A DNA stretch of 64,000 nucleotides from Halobacterium litoreum (GCF_021233415.1 NZ_CP089466.1:558001-622000), one strand, 5' to 3'. Positions 1 to 9,195 are shown, counted from the first letter of the stretch. Notes: generated by a model from the sequence alone, not told the origin. Program-made: numbers and translations.

Positions 1-2
1 CG

Positions 3-146
3 ACTATCGACGCCGTCGCCATCCTCGGGGCCGTCTTCCTCGTGGCGTCGTTCCTGCTGTGGACGTTCCGCTCGCCCGTGGAACGCGATTACGAGCCCTC
101 GTCGACCACCAAGTCGGCGCCGGAATCGGGCGCCGCGGAGGACTGA
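3..146 (+). CDS. C-terminal end of a membrane protein (5' truncated)
   Basis: Only the last 47 codons lie in the window. They read as a hydrophobic stretch of about 20 residues (AILGAVFLVASFLLWTF) followed by a short polar, acidic tail ending SGAAED. This is one transmembrane helix with a soluble C-terminus. The family cannot be told from this much. The next gene starts 52 bases on behind its own TATA-like box, so the two are probably not one operon. Confidence 0.6.
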   Translation, partial: TIDAVAILGAVFLVASFLLWTFRSPVERDYEPSSTTKSAPESGAAED

Positions 147-163
147 CGCGACCGTCGACCGAA

Positions 164-173
164 CTATTTTTCA
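164..173 (+). promoter_or_regulatory. TATA-like box of the 199 gene
   Basis: CTATTTTTCA is AT-rich in a GC-rich setting and lies 26-35 bases before the GTG at 199. This is the spacing expected for a leaderless haloarchaeal transcript, and it supports that GTG as the start. Confidence 0.5.
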
Positions 174-198
174 CACAGAGAAGTAGGAATACTGTGGC

Positions 199-615
199 GT
201 GAAACGCGCTCACCGGTTCGGACTGCTGGTCGTCATCGGCGTCGCAGTCGCCGCCGTCGGCGTCGTCGGCGCGCCGTCCTGTCAGGACACGACTTCGCTG
301 CTCGCGGACTCGACCGACTCGACCGGCGGTTCCGTCACCGCGTTGGAGAACGTCTCCGCGAACGTCCGTCCGACTGTCGAGGCCGCAGCGACGTCTGGGC
401 GCGCGACACTGGAGCCCTCGCACATCGGCGACCTGCCGGGCGACGTGCGAGTGAACGGCACCCGGTACGCGCTCACGGTGTACGACGAGGGCTGTCGGGG
501 CGACAGGCAGTGGTTCGTGGTGACGTTCGGGGGTGCGATGACGGCGGTGCTCGGGTTCGCGGGCGTGGTCCACGCGACGATCGGTGGATTCACGGCCGGC
601 GCGCGCCGGTACTGA
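199..615 (+). CDS. Hypothetical membrane or exported protein
   Basis: This 138-residue protein is of unknown function. It starts MKRAHRFGLLVVIGVAV, a basic N-terminus followed by a hydrophobic segment (about residues 8-26) that is either a signal peptide or a membrane anchor. A polar central domain with several possible N-glycosylation sites (NVS, NGT) follows. A second hydrophobic helix lies near residues 112-131. The middle therefore probably faces the outside, between two membrane passes. The GTG start is supported by the upstream TATA-like box. Mch follows 36 bases later. I recognise no enzyme motif. Confidence 0.7.
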   Translation: MKRAHRFGLLVVIGVAVAAVGVVGAPSCQDTTSLLADSTDSTGGSVTALENVSANVRPTVEAAATSGRATLEPSHIGDLPGDVRVNGTRYALTVYDEGCRGDRQWFVVTFGGAMTAVLGFAGVVHATIGGFTAGARRY

Positions 616-651
616 GAAACCTCTTGTGTGGGGGCGCCGAATCCGACGAGC

Positions 652-1587
652 ATGGACAGTCTCAACCGGATGGCGCTGGAGCTCGCCGACGAGGCGTTGG
701 AGTTCACCGAGGAACTGGACGTCGGCGCGTTCGAGTTGGAGAACGGCGCGACGGTCATCGACTTCGGCGTGGAGCACCGCGGCGGTCTCGAGGCCGGCCT
801 GTTGCTCGCCGAACTGCAGACGGCGGGGCTCGCGACCGTACAGACGCGCGTCGACGAGGTGGCCGGGGCGACGTTCCCGCACGTCGAACTCGCCTGTGAC
901 CGCCCCGCGGTCTCCCTGCTCGGCGCGCAGAAGGCCGGCTGGGAGCTCTCGGTCGACGACTACGAGGGGCTCGGGAGCGGGCCGGCTCGCGCGCTCGTCG
1001 CTCGCGAGGGCGAGTTTCAGGCCATCGACTACGTGGACGCCTTCGAGTTCGCGGTGCTCGCACTGGAGAGTGACGCGCTCCCGACGGAGGCCGCGGCCGG
1101 GCAGGTCGCCGACCTCTCGGACGTGAACACCGAGAGCGTCTTCCTGCCGACGTACCGCACGGCGAGCGTCGCGGGGAGCGTCACGGCGGCGGCTCGCGCG
1201 GCGGAACTCGCGATGTTCCGCCTGTACGAACTCGGCTACGACCCGACGAACGTCCTCACGGCCAGCGGGAGCGCACCGGTCGCGCCCGTCGCCGGCGACG
1301 AGGAGACGGCCATCGGGCGGACGAACGACGCGCTCGCGTACGGCGGGCGCGTCCACCTCACCGTCGAGGAGGACTTCGACGGGTTCGCGGCGGTGCCGTC
1401 GTCGGCGGCCGAGCGCTACGACGCGCCGTTCGCCGAAATCTTCGGGGACGCCGACTGGGACGTCGGCGACGTGGACGAGGGCGTGTTCGGGCCGGCGCAG
1501 GTCACCGTGAACGTCGTCGGCGGGCCGACGTACTCGCTCGGCGAGGTCCACGAGGACCTGCTCGCCGAGGGCTTCGACGTGGCGTAA
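652..1587 (+). CDS. mch: Methenyltetrahydromethanopterin cyclohydrolase
   Basis: At 311 residues this is the usual length of Mch, which interconverts N5,N10-methenyl- and N5-formyl-tetrahydromethanopterin in cytoplasmic one-carbon metabolism. Non-methanogenic haloarchaea keep the gene. The N-terminal MDSLNRMALELADEA and the glycine-rich segments around residues 40-60 and near GAQKAGW are characteristic. An upstream in-frame GTG at 628 exists, but family N-termini and context favour ATG 652. It is followed by the carotenoid cluster, which has its own promoter, so the link is probably positional only. Confidence 0.93.
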   Translation: MDSLNRMALELADEALEFTEELDVGAFELENGATVIDFGVEHRGGLEAGLLLAELQTAGLATVQTRVDEVAGATFPHVELACDRPAVSLLGAQKAGWELSVDDYEGLGSGPARALVAREGEFQAIDYVDAFEFAVLALESDALPTEAAAGQVADLSDVNTESVFLPTYRTASVAGSVTAAARAAELAMFRLYELGYDPTNVLTASGSAPVAPVAGDEETAIGRTNDALAYGGRVHLTVEEDFDGFAAVPSSAAERYDAPFAEIFGDADWDVGDVDEGVFGPAQVTVNVVGGPTYSLGEVHEDLLAEGFDVA

Positions 1588-1640
1588 CCGCTGTCGGGCG
1601 CCGACCGCGGGTCGTCGTTTCAGCCCGCCGGAAGGTGGCG

Positions 1641-1647
1641 TTTTATC
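1641..1647 (+). promoter_or_regulatory. TATA box of the carotenoid operon
   Basis: TTTTATC lies 25-31 bases before the ATG at 1672, giving an almost leaderless transcript. The three carotenoid genes downstream are tightly packed and have no other visible promoter. Confidence 0.6.
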
Positions 1648-1671
1648 TACCGTCCGTCCCACGTTTCGGGC

Positions 1672-3213
1672 ATGCAACCGCTCTCGGGTCGGTCGGTCGC
1701 CGTCGTCGGGTCTGGCTTCGGCGGGCTCTCCACTGCGTGTCACCTCGCGGACGCGGGCGCGGACGTGACCGTCGTGGAGAAAAACGAGCAGGTCGGCGGG
1801 CGCGCGAGTTCGCTGGAGCGCGACGGCTTCACGTTCGACATGGGGCCGTCGTGGTACCTGATGCCGGACGTCTTCGAGCGCTTCTTCGCCGAGTTCGACC
1901 GGGAGCCGACGGACTACTACGGCCTCACTCACCTCGACCCGCACTACCGCATCTTCTTCAAGGATAACGAGGGGCGGCGTCCGGGGCGCGCGCCGCCCGG
2001 CCTCGACGTGGACGCGGACGGCGACACCATCGACGTGACGCCCGACCGCGAGCAGGTGAAGGCCGTCTTCGACGCGTACGAACCGGGCGCGGGCGACGTG
2101 CTCGACGACTACCTCGCCCAATCGAGGGAGAACTACGAGGTGGGGATGGAGCACTTCGTCTACGAGGACCGGCCCCGAGTCCGGGACTGGCTGGACCCGA
2201 GTCTCGCGGAGTACGCGCGCGGTCTCACCCTCCTCGGGTCGATGCAGGACCACGTCGAGAAGTACTTCGACCACCCGAAACTCCAGCAGGTGATGCAGTA
2301 CACGCTCGTGTTCCTCGGGGGGTCGCCGGACACGACGCCGGCGCTCTACAACCTGATGAGTCACGTCGACTTCAACCTCGGCGTCTACTACCCGGACGGC
2401 GGGATGAACGCCGTCGCCCTCGGGATGGCCGACCTCGCCGAGGAGTTGGGCGTGGAGTTTCTCACCGACCACCCCGTCACCGCCATCAAGGGGCGTCGGG
2501 GCGGCTTCAAGGTCGAGACGGACGGCGCAATCGGCGACGTGCTCGCGGACGTGGTCGTCTCGGACGCGGACTACGCGCACACCGAACAGGAACTCCTCCC
2601 GCCGGAGAAGCGCCAGTACGACGCGGACTACTGGGAGTCCCGGACGTACGCGCCGTCGGCGTTCCTGCTCTACCTCGGCGTGGAGGGCGACGTGGAGCCG
2701 CTCGCCCACCACACGCTCGTTCTGCCATCCGACTGGCAGGGCCACTTCGACCAGATTTTCGACGACCCCGAGTGGCCCGAGGACCCCGCGTACTACCTCT
2801 GTGTGCCGTCGAAGACGGACGACGACGTGGCGCCCGAGGGACACAGCAACCTCTTCGCGCTCGTCCCCATCGCCGCCGGCCTCGACGACACCGACGAGGT
2901 GCGCGCGGAGTACCGCGACCTCGTCTTGGAGGACATCGCCGAGAACACGGGCGTCGACCTCCGGGACCGCATCGTCGTGGAGGAGACGTTCTCGGTCTCG
3001 GAGTTCGCGGACCGGTACAACTCCTACCAGGGGACCGCACTCGGCCTCGCGCACACGCTCCGACAGACCGCCTTGTTCCGGCCGCCACACCGCTCGAAGG
3101 CCCTCGACGGCCTCTACTTCACGGGGTCGTTCACGACGCCCGGCATCGGCGTGCCGATGTGTCTCATCAGCGGCGAGATAACCGCGGACTACGTCGTGGA
3201 CGACGAGCGCTGA
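1672..3213 (+). CDS. crtD: CrtI-family carotenoid desaturase (probable CrtD, 3,4-desaturase)
   Basis: This 513-residue FAD amine-oxidoreductase belongs to the phytoene desaturase family. It has an N-terminal dinucleotide motif (GSGFGGLSTACHLA, residues about 12-25, followed by EKNEQVGGRASS) and a C-terminal GLYFTGSFTTPGIGVPM signature typical of CrtI/CrtD. It lies directly upstream of lycopene elongase and the C50 hydratase. In Haloarcula japonica this three-gene order was shown to encode CrtD, LyeJ and CruF, which make bacterioruberin. By synteny this copy is therefore more likely the carotenoid 3,4-desaturase than the phytoene desaturase itself, though sequence alone does not separate the two. 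Confidence 0.87.
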   Translation: MQPLSGRSVAVVGSGFGGLSTACHLADAGADVTVVEKNEQVGGRASSLERDGFTFDMGPSWYLMPDVFERFFAEFDREPTDYYGLTHLDPHYRIFFKDNEGRRPGRAPPGLDVDADGDTIDVTPDREQVKAVFDAYEPGAGDVLDDYLAQSRENYEVGMEHFVYEDRPRVRDWLDPSLAEYARGLTLLGSMQDHVEKYFDHPKLQQVMQYTLVFLGGSPDTTPALYNLMSHVDFNLGVYYPDGGMNAVALGMADLAEELGVEFLTDHPVTAIKGRRGGFKVETDGAIGDVLADVVVSDADYAHTEQELLPPEKRQYDADYWESRTYAPSAFLLYLGVEGDVEPLAHHTLVLPSDWQGHFDQIFDDPEWPEDPAYYLCVPSKTDDDVAPEGHSNLFALVPIAAGLDDTDEVRAEYRDLVLEDIAENTGVDLRDRIVVEETFSVSEFADRYNSYQGTALGLAHTLRQTALFRPPHRSKALDGLYFTGSFTTPGIGVPMCLISGEITADYVVDDER

Positions 3214-3214
3214 G

Positions 3215-4042
3215 ATGCTCCGGTATCTGGTGACGCTGTCCCGCCCGCGGTTCTGGCTCTACCTCGCCGGCCCCGTGCTGGTCGGGGTGTCGTACGCCGC
3301 CGCCGACGTGCCCGAGTTGTTCAGCGCGCCCGCCGTCGCGCTGTTCGCGTACTTCCTCGTCCCCGCGAACGTCTACCTCTACGGTGTCAACGACGTGTTC
3401 GACCGGGACGTGGACGAGGCGAACCCGAAGAAAGAGGGCCGGGAGGCGCGCTTCCGCGGTGGGCGCGCGGTGACTGCAGTCGTCGCCGTCTCGGGCGCGC
3501 TCCTGCTCGCGCTCGCTCCCGTCGTTCCGGCAGTCGCGTACCCGTGGCTCGCCGGGTGGTTCCTGCTCGCGACAGAGTACAGCGCGCCCCCGTTCCGGTT
3601 CAAGACGACGCCGTTCCTCGACTCGCTCTCGAACGGCCTCTACGTTCTCCCGGGCGCCGCCGCGTACGCTGCCGTCGCCGGCCAGCATCCGCCCCTGCTC
3701 GCGGTCGCCGGCGGGTGGCTGTGGGCGATGGGGATGCACACGTTCTCCGCGATTCCCGACATCGAGCCCGACCGCGACGCCGGCATCCGCACGACTGCGA
3801 CGGCGCTCGGGGAGCGCCGGACGTACGCGTACTGTGCGGCGTGCTGGCTCGCCGCCGCCGGCGTGTTCGCGCTCGTGGACTGGCGACTCGGCGCGCTGCT
3901 GCTCGCGTACCCCGTCCTCGTCTTCGGTATCGTCCGGAGCAGCATCGACGTGGACCGCGCGTACTGGTGGTACCCCTACGTGAACACGCTCGTCGGGATG
4001 GCGTTCACCCTCGGCGGCCTCTGGAGGCTCACCAATGCGTGA
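3215..4042 (+). CDS. lyeJ: Lycopene elongase/1,2-hydratase (UbiA-type prenyltransferase)
   Basis: This 275-residue polytopic membrane protein has the two Asp-rich motifs of UbiA prenyltransferases: NDVFDRD at about 59-65, and DIEPDRDAG at about 180-188. Several hydrophobic helices lie between and after them. The family adds C5 units from DMAPP to each end of lycopene, the first committed step to C50 bacterioruberin. The ATG comes one base after the crtD stop. The 3' end overlaps the next gene by 8 bases, so translation is probably coupled. Confidence 0.92.
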   Translation: MLRYLVTLSRPRFWLYLAGPVLVGVSYAAADVPELFSAPAVALFAYFLVPANVYLYGVNDVFDRDVDEANPKKEGREARFRGGRAVTAVVAVSGALLLALAPVVPAVAYPWLAGWFLLATEYSAPPFRFKTTPFLDSLSNGLYVLPGAAAYAAVAGQHPPLLAVAGGWLWAMGMHTFSAIPDIEPDRDAGIRTTATALGERRTYAYCAACWLAAAGVFALVDWRLGALLLAYPVLVFGIVRSSIDVDRAYWWYPYVNTLVGMAFTLGGLWRLTNA

Positions 4043-4868
4043 CCGCGCCGCCCTCGAACGCCGCCTCGACGCGCTCGTCGCCGACAACCGCTTCGAGATA
4101 GCGGTGGTGTTCCCCGCGGTCGGTGCCGTCCTCCTGCTCGCGTCCGCGTGGGACCTCCTGCCCGCGCCGTTCTCCTTCAACCCCTACCTCATCCTGTTCG
4201 GGACGCTCGTGATGCGCCTCCCGCTGATTGCGGGGCTCGCGCCGCTCGTCGACCGGAAGGCGGCGGCCGCGCTGCTCGCGCTCACCGCGTACGCGTACGG
4301 CATCGAACTCGTCGGCGTCGCTACCGGCTGGCCGTACGGCCACTTCGAGTACCTCGTCGAACTCGGACCGATGCTCCTCGGGGCGGTCCCGGCCGGTCTG
4401 CCGGTGTTCTTCTTCCCGCTGGTCGTGAACAGTTACCTGCTCGCGCTCCTCCTGCTCGGGCCGCGCGCCGACTCCCCCGTGGTCCGCCTGCCCGCCGTCG
4501 CCGCGCTCGTCCTCTGGATGGACGTGGTGTTGGACCCCGCCGCCGTCGCGCTCGGGTTCTGGACCTACGACGCCGGCGGCGTCTACTACGGCGTCCCGCT
4601 GTCGAACTACCTCGGCTGGGTGCTGTCGGCGAGCGTCTCCGTCGCCGTCCTCGACTGGGGGTTCTCGCGGACCGGGCTCCGCGACCGACTCGCGTCGTGT
4701 GCGTTCCTGCTCGACGACCTCGTGAGCTTCGTCATCCTCTGGGGCGTCGTGAACGCCGCGTTCGGCCAGTTCGTGCCCGCGCTCGCCGCGGGCGTGCTCG
4801 GGGCCGCCCTGCTCGCCACGGACCGCTTCGACTTCGGCGTGTTCGACCGGTCGCCCGCCCGCCTCTAG
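4035..4868 (+). CDS. cruF: Bisanhydrobacterioruberin hydratase (C50 carotenoid 2'',3''-hydratase)
   Basis: This 277-residue integral membrane protein has about seven hydrophobic segments. It shares the CruF/DUF422-type core, including a GWPYGHFEY-like loop near residue 100 and conserved charged residues between helices. CruF adds water to the terminal double bonds to give the tetrahydroxylated bacterioruberin. It overlaps lyeJ by 8 bases at its start. At its 3' end it overlaps the convergent phytoene synthase gene by 4 bases. Position in the crtD-lyeJ-cruF cluster is the strongest support. Confidence 0.9.
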   Translation: MRDRAALERRLDALVADNRFEIAVVFPAVGAVLLLASAWDLLPAPFSFNPYLILFGTLVMRLPLIAGLAPLVDRKAAAALLALTAYAYGIELVGVATGWPYGHFEYLVELGPMLLGAVPAGLPVFFFPLVVNSYLLALLLLGPRADSPVVRLPAVAALVLWMDVVLDPAAVALGFWTYDAGGVYYGVPLSNYLGWVLSASVSVAVLDWGFSRTGLRDRLASCAFLLDDLVSFVILWGVVNAAFGQFVPALAAGVLGAALLATDRFDFGVFDRSPARL

Positions 4869-5812
4869 GGCGTCGGGTGTGGGTCGCCGTGGCGCTGCCG
4901 GTGGTCGACCTGCTGGGTGAGTTCCGTCACGCGGTAGAAGACGTGTTCCGGGTCCTTGTTGAGCGCCCACAGCGCCCGCGTCTTCGCGAGCAACCAGAGT
5001 TTCCGCGTCGTGCTCAGCCCCGGCGTCTCCGTGAGCACGTCGCAGTCCCGCGCCCGAATCTCGCGGTGGTGGTCGGCGTACAGCACCGCCGACAGCAACA
5101 CCGCGAACTGGCAGTCCTCGGGGAGGTACTGGATGCCGGCGACGCCCTCGCGGTACTTCGTCTCCGTGTACGCCAACTCCGTGCGCATCGCCTCCCGGAA
5201 TCCCGCGGTCACCTCGCGGTCGCGCAACTGCTCTACGGTGACGCCGTACTCCTCGCGGGTCTCCGCCGGGAGGTAGACGCGGTCGTACTCGTGGATGTCC
5301 TCGGCGACGTCCCGGAGGAAGTTCGACAACTGGAACGCCTCTGCGAGCGCCGCCGCGTGGGGCGCCGCCGTCTCCGGGTCCTCGACCTGCATCACGTCCA
5401 TCATCATGTTCCCGACGGCGACCGCCGACCCCCGCATGTACGTCTCCAGTTCCTCGTGGGTGTCGTACCGGGTCGTCTCGAGGTCCGCCAGCATCGCGTC
5501 GACGAACGTGTTCACGTCCTCGTCGCTGATGTCGTAGCGCACCGCGAGTTCCCGGAACGCGGTCAACACCTTGTCGTCGCTCTCGCGTTCCCCCAACGCG
5601 ACCTCGCGGATGCGTTCTAACTCCTCGCGCTGGCGCTCCGGGTCGCGGTCCTCGGTCGTATCCACCACGTCGTCGGCGACGCGGAAGAACGCGTACAGCA
5701 CGTACGTCGAGTTGCGCACGCGCTTCGGCAGGAGTCTCGTCGCGAGGTGGAACGTCTTCCCCGTTCGCTGTTGTATCGTCTTACTCGTCGAAATTTGTGT
5801 CTTGTCAACCAT
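4865..5812 (-). CDS. crtB: Phytoene synthase
   Basis: This 315-residue squalene/phytoene synthase family enzyme condenses two geranylgeranyl diphosphates head-to-head to phytoene, the entry step of the carotenoid pathway completed by the convergent genes. The first Asp-rich motif appears in FFRVADDVVDTTED (about 43-56). The second appears in RDVAEDIHEYDRVYLP (about 183-198). An ORF extends upstream, but the family N-terminus (MVDKTQISTSKTIQQ) begins at the ATG ending at 5812. It converges on cruF with a 4-base 3' overlap, which leaves no room for a shared terminator. Confidence 0.95.
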   Translation of the reverse strand: MVDKTQISTSKTIQQRTGKTFHLATRLLPKRVRNSTYVLYAFFRVADDVVDTTEDRDPERQREELERIREVALGERESDDKVLTAFRELAVRYDISDEDVNTFVDAMLADLETTRYDTHEELETYMRGSAVAVGNMMMDVMQVEDPETAAPHAAALAEAFQLSNFLRDVAEDIHEYDRVYLPAETREEYGVTVEQLRDREVTAGFREAMRTELAYTETKYREGVAGIQYLPEDCQFAVLLSAVLYADHHREIRARDCDVLTETPGLSTTRKLWLLAKTRALWALNKDPEHVFYRVTELTQQVDHRQRHGDPHPTP

Positions 5813-5967
5813 TGTTGATGGACGGCTTCCTCGCGGCACTGCGACCCCAACGCGGGTGCCCCGGCGTTGCTGTACCATCTATACGGAGCGAGACAAGAAA
5901 AAACACGGTGGCCGCGACGGGCCTCGCCTCCAAACGACTCAAGGCCCCGCAGCGCCGACCGTCTCGC

Positions 5968-6456
5968 ATGCAGCGAAAGCCCGTGCCCCCCGCTCCCGCG
6001 TCGCTCGACGCGCTCTGGCGGGTCCGGGACGCCGTCCCGCTCGTCCCGAAACCCGAGGACGACTGCTGTCGCCGCGTCGTCGACCGCACCGACGTCCCCG
6101 ACCGCGGCACCGCGTCCTCGTATCTCGTCTTCCTGTCGGCGCTCGGCCTCGCCACCGAGGAGGGCGGGAGTTACGCGCGCACCCAGTCAGACCCCGACAC
6201 CGACGCGCTCGCGGCGGCGTTCCGCGAGAACGTCTTCCTCGTCGCCGAGACCCTCGACGCGCTCGACGCCGAGGGGCCCCGAACTTCAGAGGACGTGTTC
6301 GAGGCCGTCCGCGAGCGCGTGCCGCGCTGGGAGCGCGCGAAGCGCGAGAACTGGCCGGCGTTCTGGACCGAACGCGTGGAGCGCCGCCTCGACTGGGCGG
6401 TGCTGTTCGGCCTCGCCGCCGAAACCGAGGGCGGCTACGTGAGGGCCGACGCGTGA
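5968..6456 (+). CDS. Conserved hypothetical, probably winged-helix-like
   Basis: A 162-residue soluble protein that I do not recognise beyond a haloarchaeal look. The N-terminal half has an alternation of helices consistent with a winged-helix fold (VPDRGTASSYLVFLSALGLA, then EEGGSYART). The C-terminal half is rich in Arg, Glu and Trp (RWERAKRENWPAFW). Its stop codon is overlapped by the GTG of the HAD hydrolase (GTGA), so the two are a translationally coupled pair. Confidence 0.7.
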   Translation: MQRKPVPPAPASLDALWRVRDAVPLVPKPEDDCCRRVVDRTDVPDRGTASSYLVFLSALGLATEEGGSYARTQSDPDTDALAAAFRENVFLVAETLDALDAEGPRTSEDVFEAVRERVPRWERAKRENWPAFWTERVERRLDWAVLFGLAAETEGGYVRADA

Positions 6457-7121
6457 CCGTCGACGCCGTCTGCCTCGACCTCGACGACACGCTCGTCACC
6501 TACGAGCGTTCGGTCGGCGAGGTGCTCGCGCTCGCGTTCGAGCGCGCGGGCGTCGACCCCTGTTTCGCGGCGAGCGACTACCGAGCGGCGTACGGCGACT
6601 ACGCGGACGACGCCGACACCGTGAACGAACTCCGGCGCGCGTGCTTCGCGGACCTCGCCGCCGACGCCGGTCACGGCCCCGAGACGGGCCGCGCCGTCGC
6701 CGACGCGTTCGCCGAGACGCGCGACCAGACCCGCGTCGAGTGCCTGCCGGGCGCCCGCGACCTCCTCGACGTGCTCGATGTCCCGCTCGCGCTCGTCACG
6801 AACGGCGCGCCCGAGATGCAGCGACAGAAACTCCGCGGCGCGGGCCTCACCGGCGCCTTCGACGTCGTCGTGTTCGCCGGCTACGACGCCCCGTCGAAGC
6901 CAGACCCCGAGCCGTTCCGCCGCGCGCTCGCCGGCCTCGACGCGACCCCGGAGAACGCCGTCCACGTCGGGGACTCCGTCTCCTCGGACGTGGCCGGGGC
7001 GCACGCGGCGGGCCTCCGCTCGGTCTGGATACACGGCGACGCCGACCGGACGCCCGACCCGGAGCCACACCGCGCGTTCTCCGACCTTCACGGCGTCCGC
7101 GCGTGGCTTCAGTCCACGTAG
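6453..7121 (+). CDS. HAD-superfamily hydrolase
   Basis: This 222-residue protein has the four HAD motifs in order: DLDDTLVTYE near the N-terminus (nucleophile Asp and acid/base Asp), VTNGAPEMQ (motif II), SKPDPEPF (motif III Lys) and VGDSVSSDVAGA (motif IV acidic residues). The alpha-helical cap of about residues 20-90 is typical of subfamily I phosphatases such as phosphoglycolate or pyrimidine-nucleotide phosphatases. The substrate cannot be told. GTG start, with a 4-base overlap with the preceding gene. Its last 13 bases overlap the convergent gene at 7109. Confidence 0.9.
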   Translation: MTVDAVCLDLDDTLVTYERSVGEVLALAFERAGVDPCFAASDYRAAYGDYADDADTVNELRRACFADLAADAGHGPETGRAVADAFAETRDQTRVECLPGARDLLDVLDVPLALVTNGAPEMQRQKLRGAGLTGAFDVVVFAGYDAPSKPDPEPFRRALAGLDATPENAVHVGDSVSSDVAGAHAAGLRSVWIHGDADRTPDPEPHRAFSDLHGVRAWLQST

Positions 7122-7477
7122 TCTCGGTTTCGCGCGTAGAACGCGAACTGGCCGCCGAGCACGCCGAACGCCGCGGCGGCGGCCGCCGCGATGGCGCCCT
7201 CGTAGCCACCCGACACCGCAACGTATCCCGCAGCGAGGCCGAGGACGAGCGTCGCGCCGGCAGCGACGGCGCCGTCGACGACCTGCTCGGTCTCCGACTT
7301 CGCGGCGTCGTACGCGTCCCGGTCGAGGCGCGTGCTGGTCCGGACGAGAGCGGGCGTGCCCGCCGCCAGTCCGACTGCGAGCGCGTACGGCGTCGCCACG
7401 TGCAGCGACAGGCCGCCCGCGACCACGCCCGCGGCGACGATTCCGGCGACGAACTCCAGCGTGGGGCGACTGACCAT
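7109..7477 (-). CDS. Small integral membrane protein, hypothetical
   Basis: This 122-residue protein has two N-terminal hydrophobic segments (about 8-25 and 28-45). A polar stretch (RTSTRLDRDAYDAAKSETEQ) follows, then two Ala/Gly-rich helices (about 66-84 and 90-112) and a short tail. No catalytic motif is visible. A TATA-like GTTTTCTC on the minus strand at about 7499-7506 sits about 25 bases upstream of the ATG. Its 3' end overlaps the HAD gene by 13 bases in a convergent arrangement. Confidence 0.72.
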   Translation of the reverse strand: MVSRPTLEFVAGIVAAGVVAGGLSLHVATPYALAVGLAAGTPALVRTSTRLDRDAYDAAKSETEQVVDGAVAAGATLVLGLAAGYVAVSGGYEGAIAAAAAAAFGVLGGQFAFYARNRDYVD

Positions 7478-7511
7478 ACCGGGGATTGCGGGGTTCGCGA
7501 GAAAACTGTTG

Positions 7512-9116
7512 TCAGTCGGAGACGCTCGTGACCGTGCCGACGCCCTTGCTCGACCCCTCGCGGAACACGAACCGCTGGCCCTCCTCCACGAGGTACGGTC
7601 GGAACTTGAAGCGAACGCTCGTCTCGCCGGTGTCCCCGGGGAGCAGTTGGCCGCCCGACGGGTCGAACTTCGCGGCCTCGCCGATGGTTTCGAGGTGGAC
7701 GACCGGCTCGTAGCCCGCGTCGATTCGCGTCGGGTGGTTCAACACCATCACCTCGGCCTCGAACTCCCGGACTGGCGTCGGGTCGGCGTCCGACGGCAGC
7801 AACACCATCCCGCGCTCCACGTCCTCCTCGCGGACGCCCTTCAGCGCGATGCCGACGATGCGGCCGGCCTGCGCGCGGTCGACGCGGTGGTAGTGCATCT
7901 CGATCGAGCGCACCTCCACGCGCCGGAACTCCCCGCTCGGGAACGGCCCGAGCAGGAGTTCGTCGCCCGCCTCGACGGTGCCGGATTTCACGGTGCCGGA
8001 GGCCACCGCGCCGACGCCCGTGACGTTGTACGTGCGGTCGACGTACATCCGGAACGCTCCGCTGGCCGCCGTCGTCTTCGGGAGGCGCTCGAACATCTCG
8101 TCGAGCACCTCCAGCCCCTCGGTCGTCACCGCGCTCGTTCGCACGATGGGGACGACGTTCTCGCCGACCTCCTCGACGGCCGCGTCGACGCCGTGGCGCG
8201 CCACCGGGAGCGGCGTGCGCCCGGTCTGCCGGAGCAGGCGCTCGACCTCGCGTTCGACCTCGGTCACGCGCTCCTCGTCCACGAGGTCGGTCTTCGTGAT
8301 AGCGACGATGGTCGGCAGTTCGGTCGCCAGCAGGACGCCCGCGTGCTCGCGGGTCGTCTTCGTCGGGCCGTCGTCGGCCGCCACCGTCAGCAGGCCGTAG
8401 TCGAGTTTCTGTCCGACGAGCCCCCTGATGGTGGTCGACAGCCACGGTTCGTGGCCGACGGTGTCGACGAAACTCACGACGCGGTCTGCGTTCTCCACGA
8501 CCGCCGCGCGCTCGTCCTTCCGGTCGGGGTTCCGCACGCGCATCGGGCCGTCGCCGTCGAAGCCGTAGACGCCGTAGGAGAGGTCCGCCGACAGGCCGCG
8601 CTCGACCTCGTGGGGCTGGACGTCGAGGAAGCCCCGGGTACTGCCGTCGCCGTCGTCCGGGTCGCCCGTGACGAGACTGCCGACGAGCGTCGACTTCCCG
8701 TGGTCGACGTGACCCGCCGTCCCGACGATGATGTGGTCGTCGTCGGTGGACAGCGCCGCGCCGTCCCGAATCGTCGCGACGCCCACGATGCCGCCGTCGC
8801 CGTCCTCGGTGCCCCACGTCTGCACGTCCTCGATGTGCGCGCCCGCCTCCTCGGCGAGCAGGCTCAACACGTCCATCGTCTCCGAGAACGTCTCCGGGGA
8901 GACGCCGGCGACGCCGCCGTCGTCGGTCACGCCGAGCACGTACTCGGCCTCCCCGTCCCCGGAGAGCACGCGGTGCCGGAGTTGCGCCGCGAGACTCTCC
9001 ATTCGCCCGTCGGCGAGGTGGACGTCGCGGCTGAATCGCTCCTTGAACTCCACGCTCCCGCCCTCCCGTTCGCCGCGTTCGAGCGCGGTCACCAGTCGGG
9101 CACGGTCGCGTCCCAT
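7512..9116 (-). CDS. GTPBP1-family translational GTPase (EF-1A-like)
   Basis: This 534-residue protein has a family-specific N-terminal extension (about 1-130). A G domain follows with P-loop GTAGHVDHGKSTLVGS, G3 DTVGHEPW and G4 TKTD, then two beta-barrel domains like EF-1A domains II and III. It resembles archaeal and eukaryotic GTPBP1/GTPBP2 proteins, which act on elongation or stalled ribosomes. The archaeal role is inferred from the eukaryotic members. A TATA-like GCTTTTGTC on the minus strand (about 9139-9147) supports the ATG ending at 9116. Confidence 0.9.
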   Translation of the reverse strand: MGRDRARLVTALERGEREGGSVEFKERFSRDVHLADGRMESLAAQLRHRVLSGDGEAEYVLGVTDDGGVAGVSPETFSETMDVLSLLAEEAGAHIEDVQTWGTEDGDGGIVGVATIRDGAALSTDDDHIIVGTAGHVDHGKSTLVGSLVTGDPDDGDGSTRGFLDVQPHEVERGLSADLSYGVYGFDGDGPMRVRNPDRKDERAAVVENADRVVSFVDTVGHEPWLSTTIRGLVGQKLDYGLLTVAADDGPTKTTREHAGVLLATELPTIVAITKTDLVDEERVTEVEREVERLLRQTGRTPLPVARHGVDAAVEEVGENVVPIVRTSAVTTEGLEVLDEMFERLPKTTAASGAFRMYVDRTYNVTGVGAVASGTVKSGTVEAGDELLLGPFPSGEFRRVEVRSIEMHYHRVDRAQAGRIVGIALKGVREEDVERGMVLLPSDADPTPVREFEAEVMVLNHPTRIDAGYEPVVHLETIGEAAKFDPSGGQLLPGDTGETSVRFKFRPYLVEEGQRFVFREGSSKGVGTVTSVSD

Positions 9117-9195
9117 GGGACCGCGTTAGGGACTACCAGACAAAAGCCTTCCCCGGATAGCGGTACGTAGCCGTCCCGAGATTGCCGTTCCCGAA

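Noticed and set aside
4-3090. Very long minus-strand open frame (over 1000 codons) opposite mch and the carotenoid desaturase
   Set aside because: It is an antisense shadow produced by GC-rich codon bias. The plus-strand genes have clear family motifs and the antisense translation is low-complexity Arg/Val-rich.
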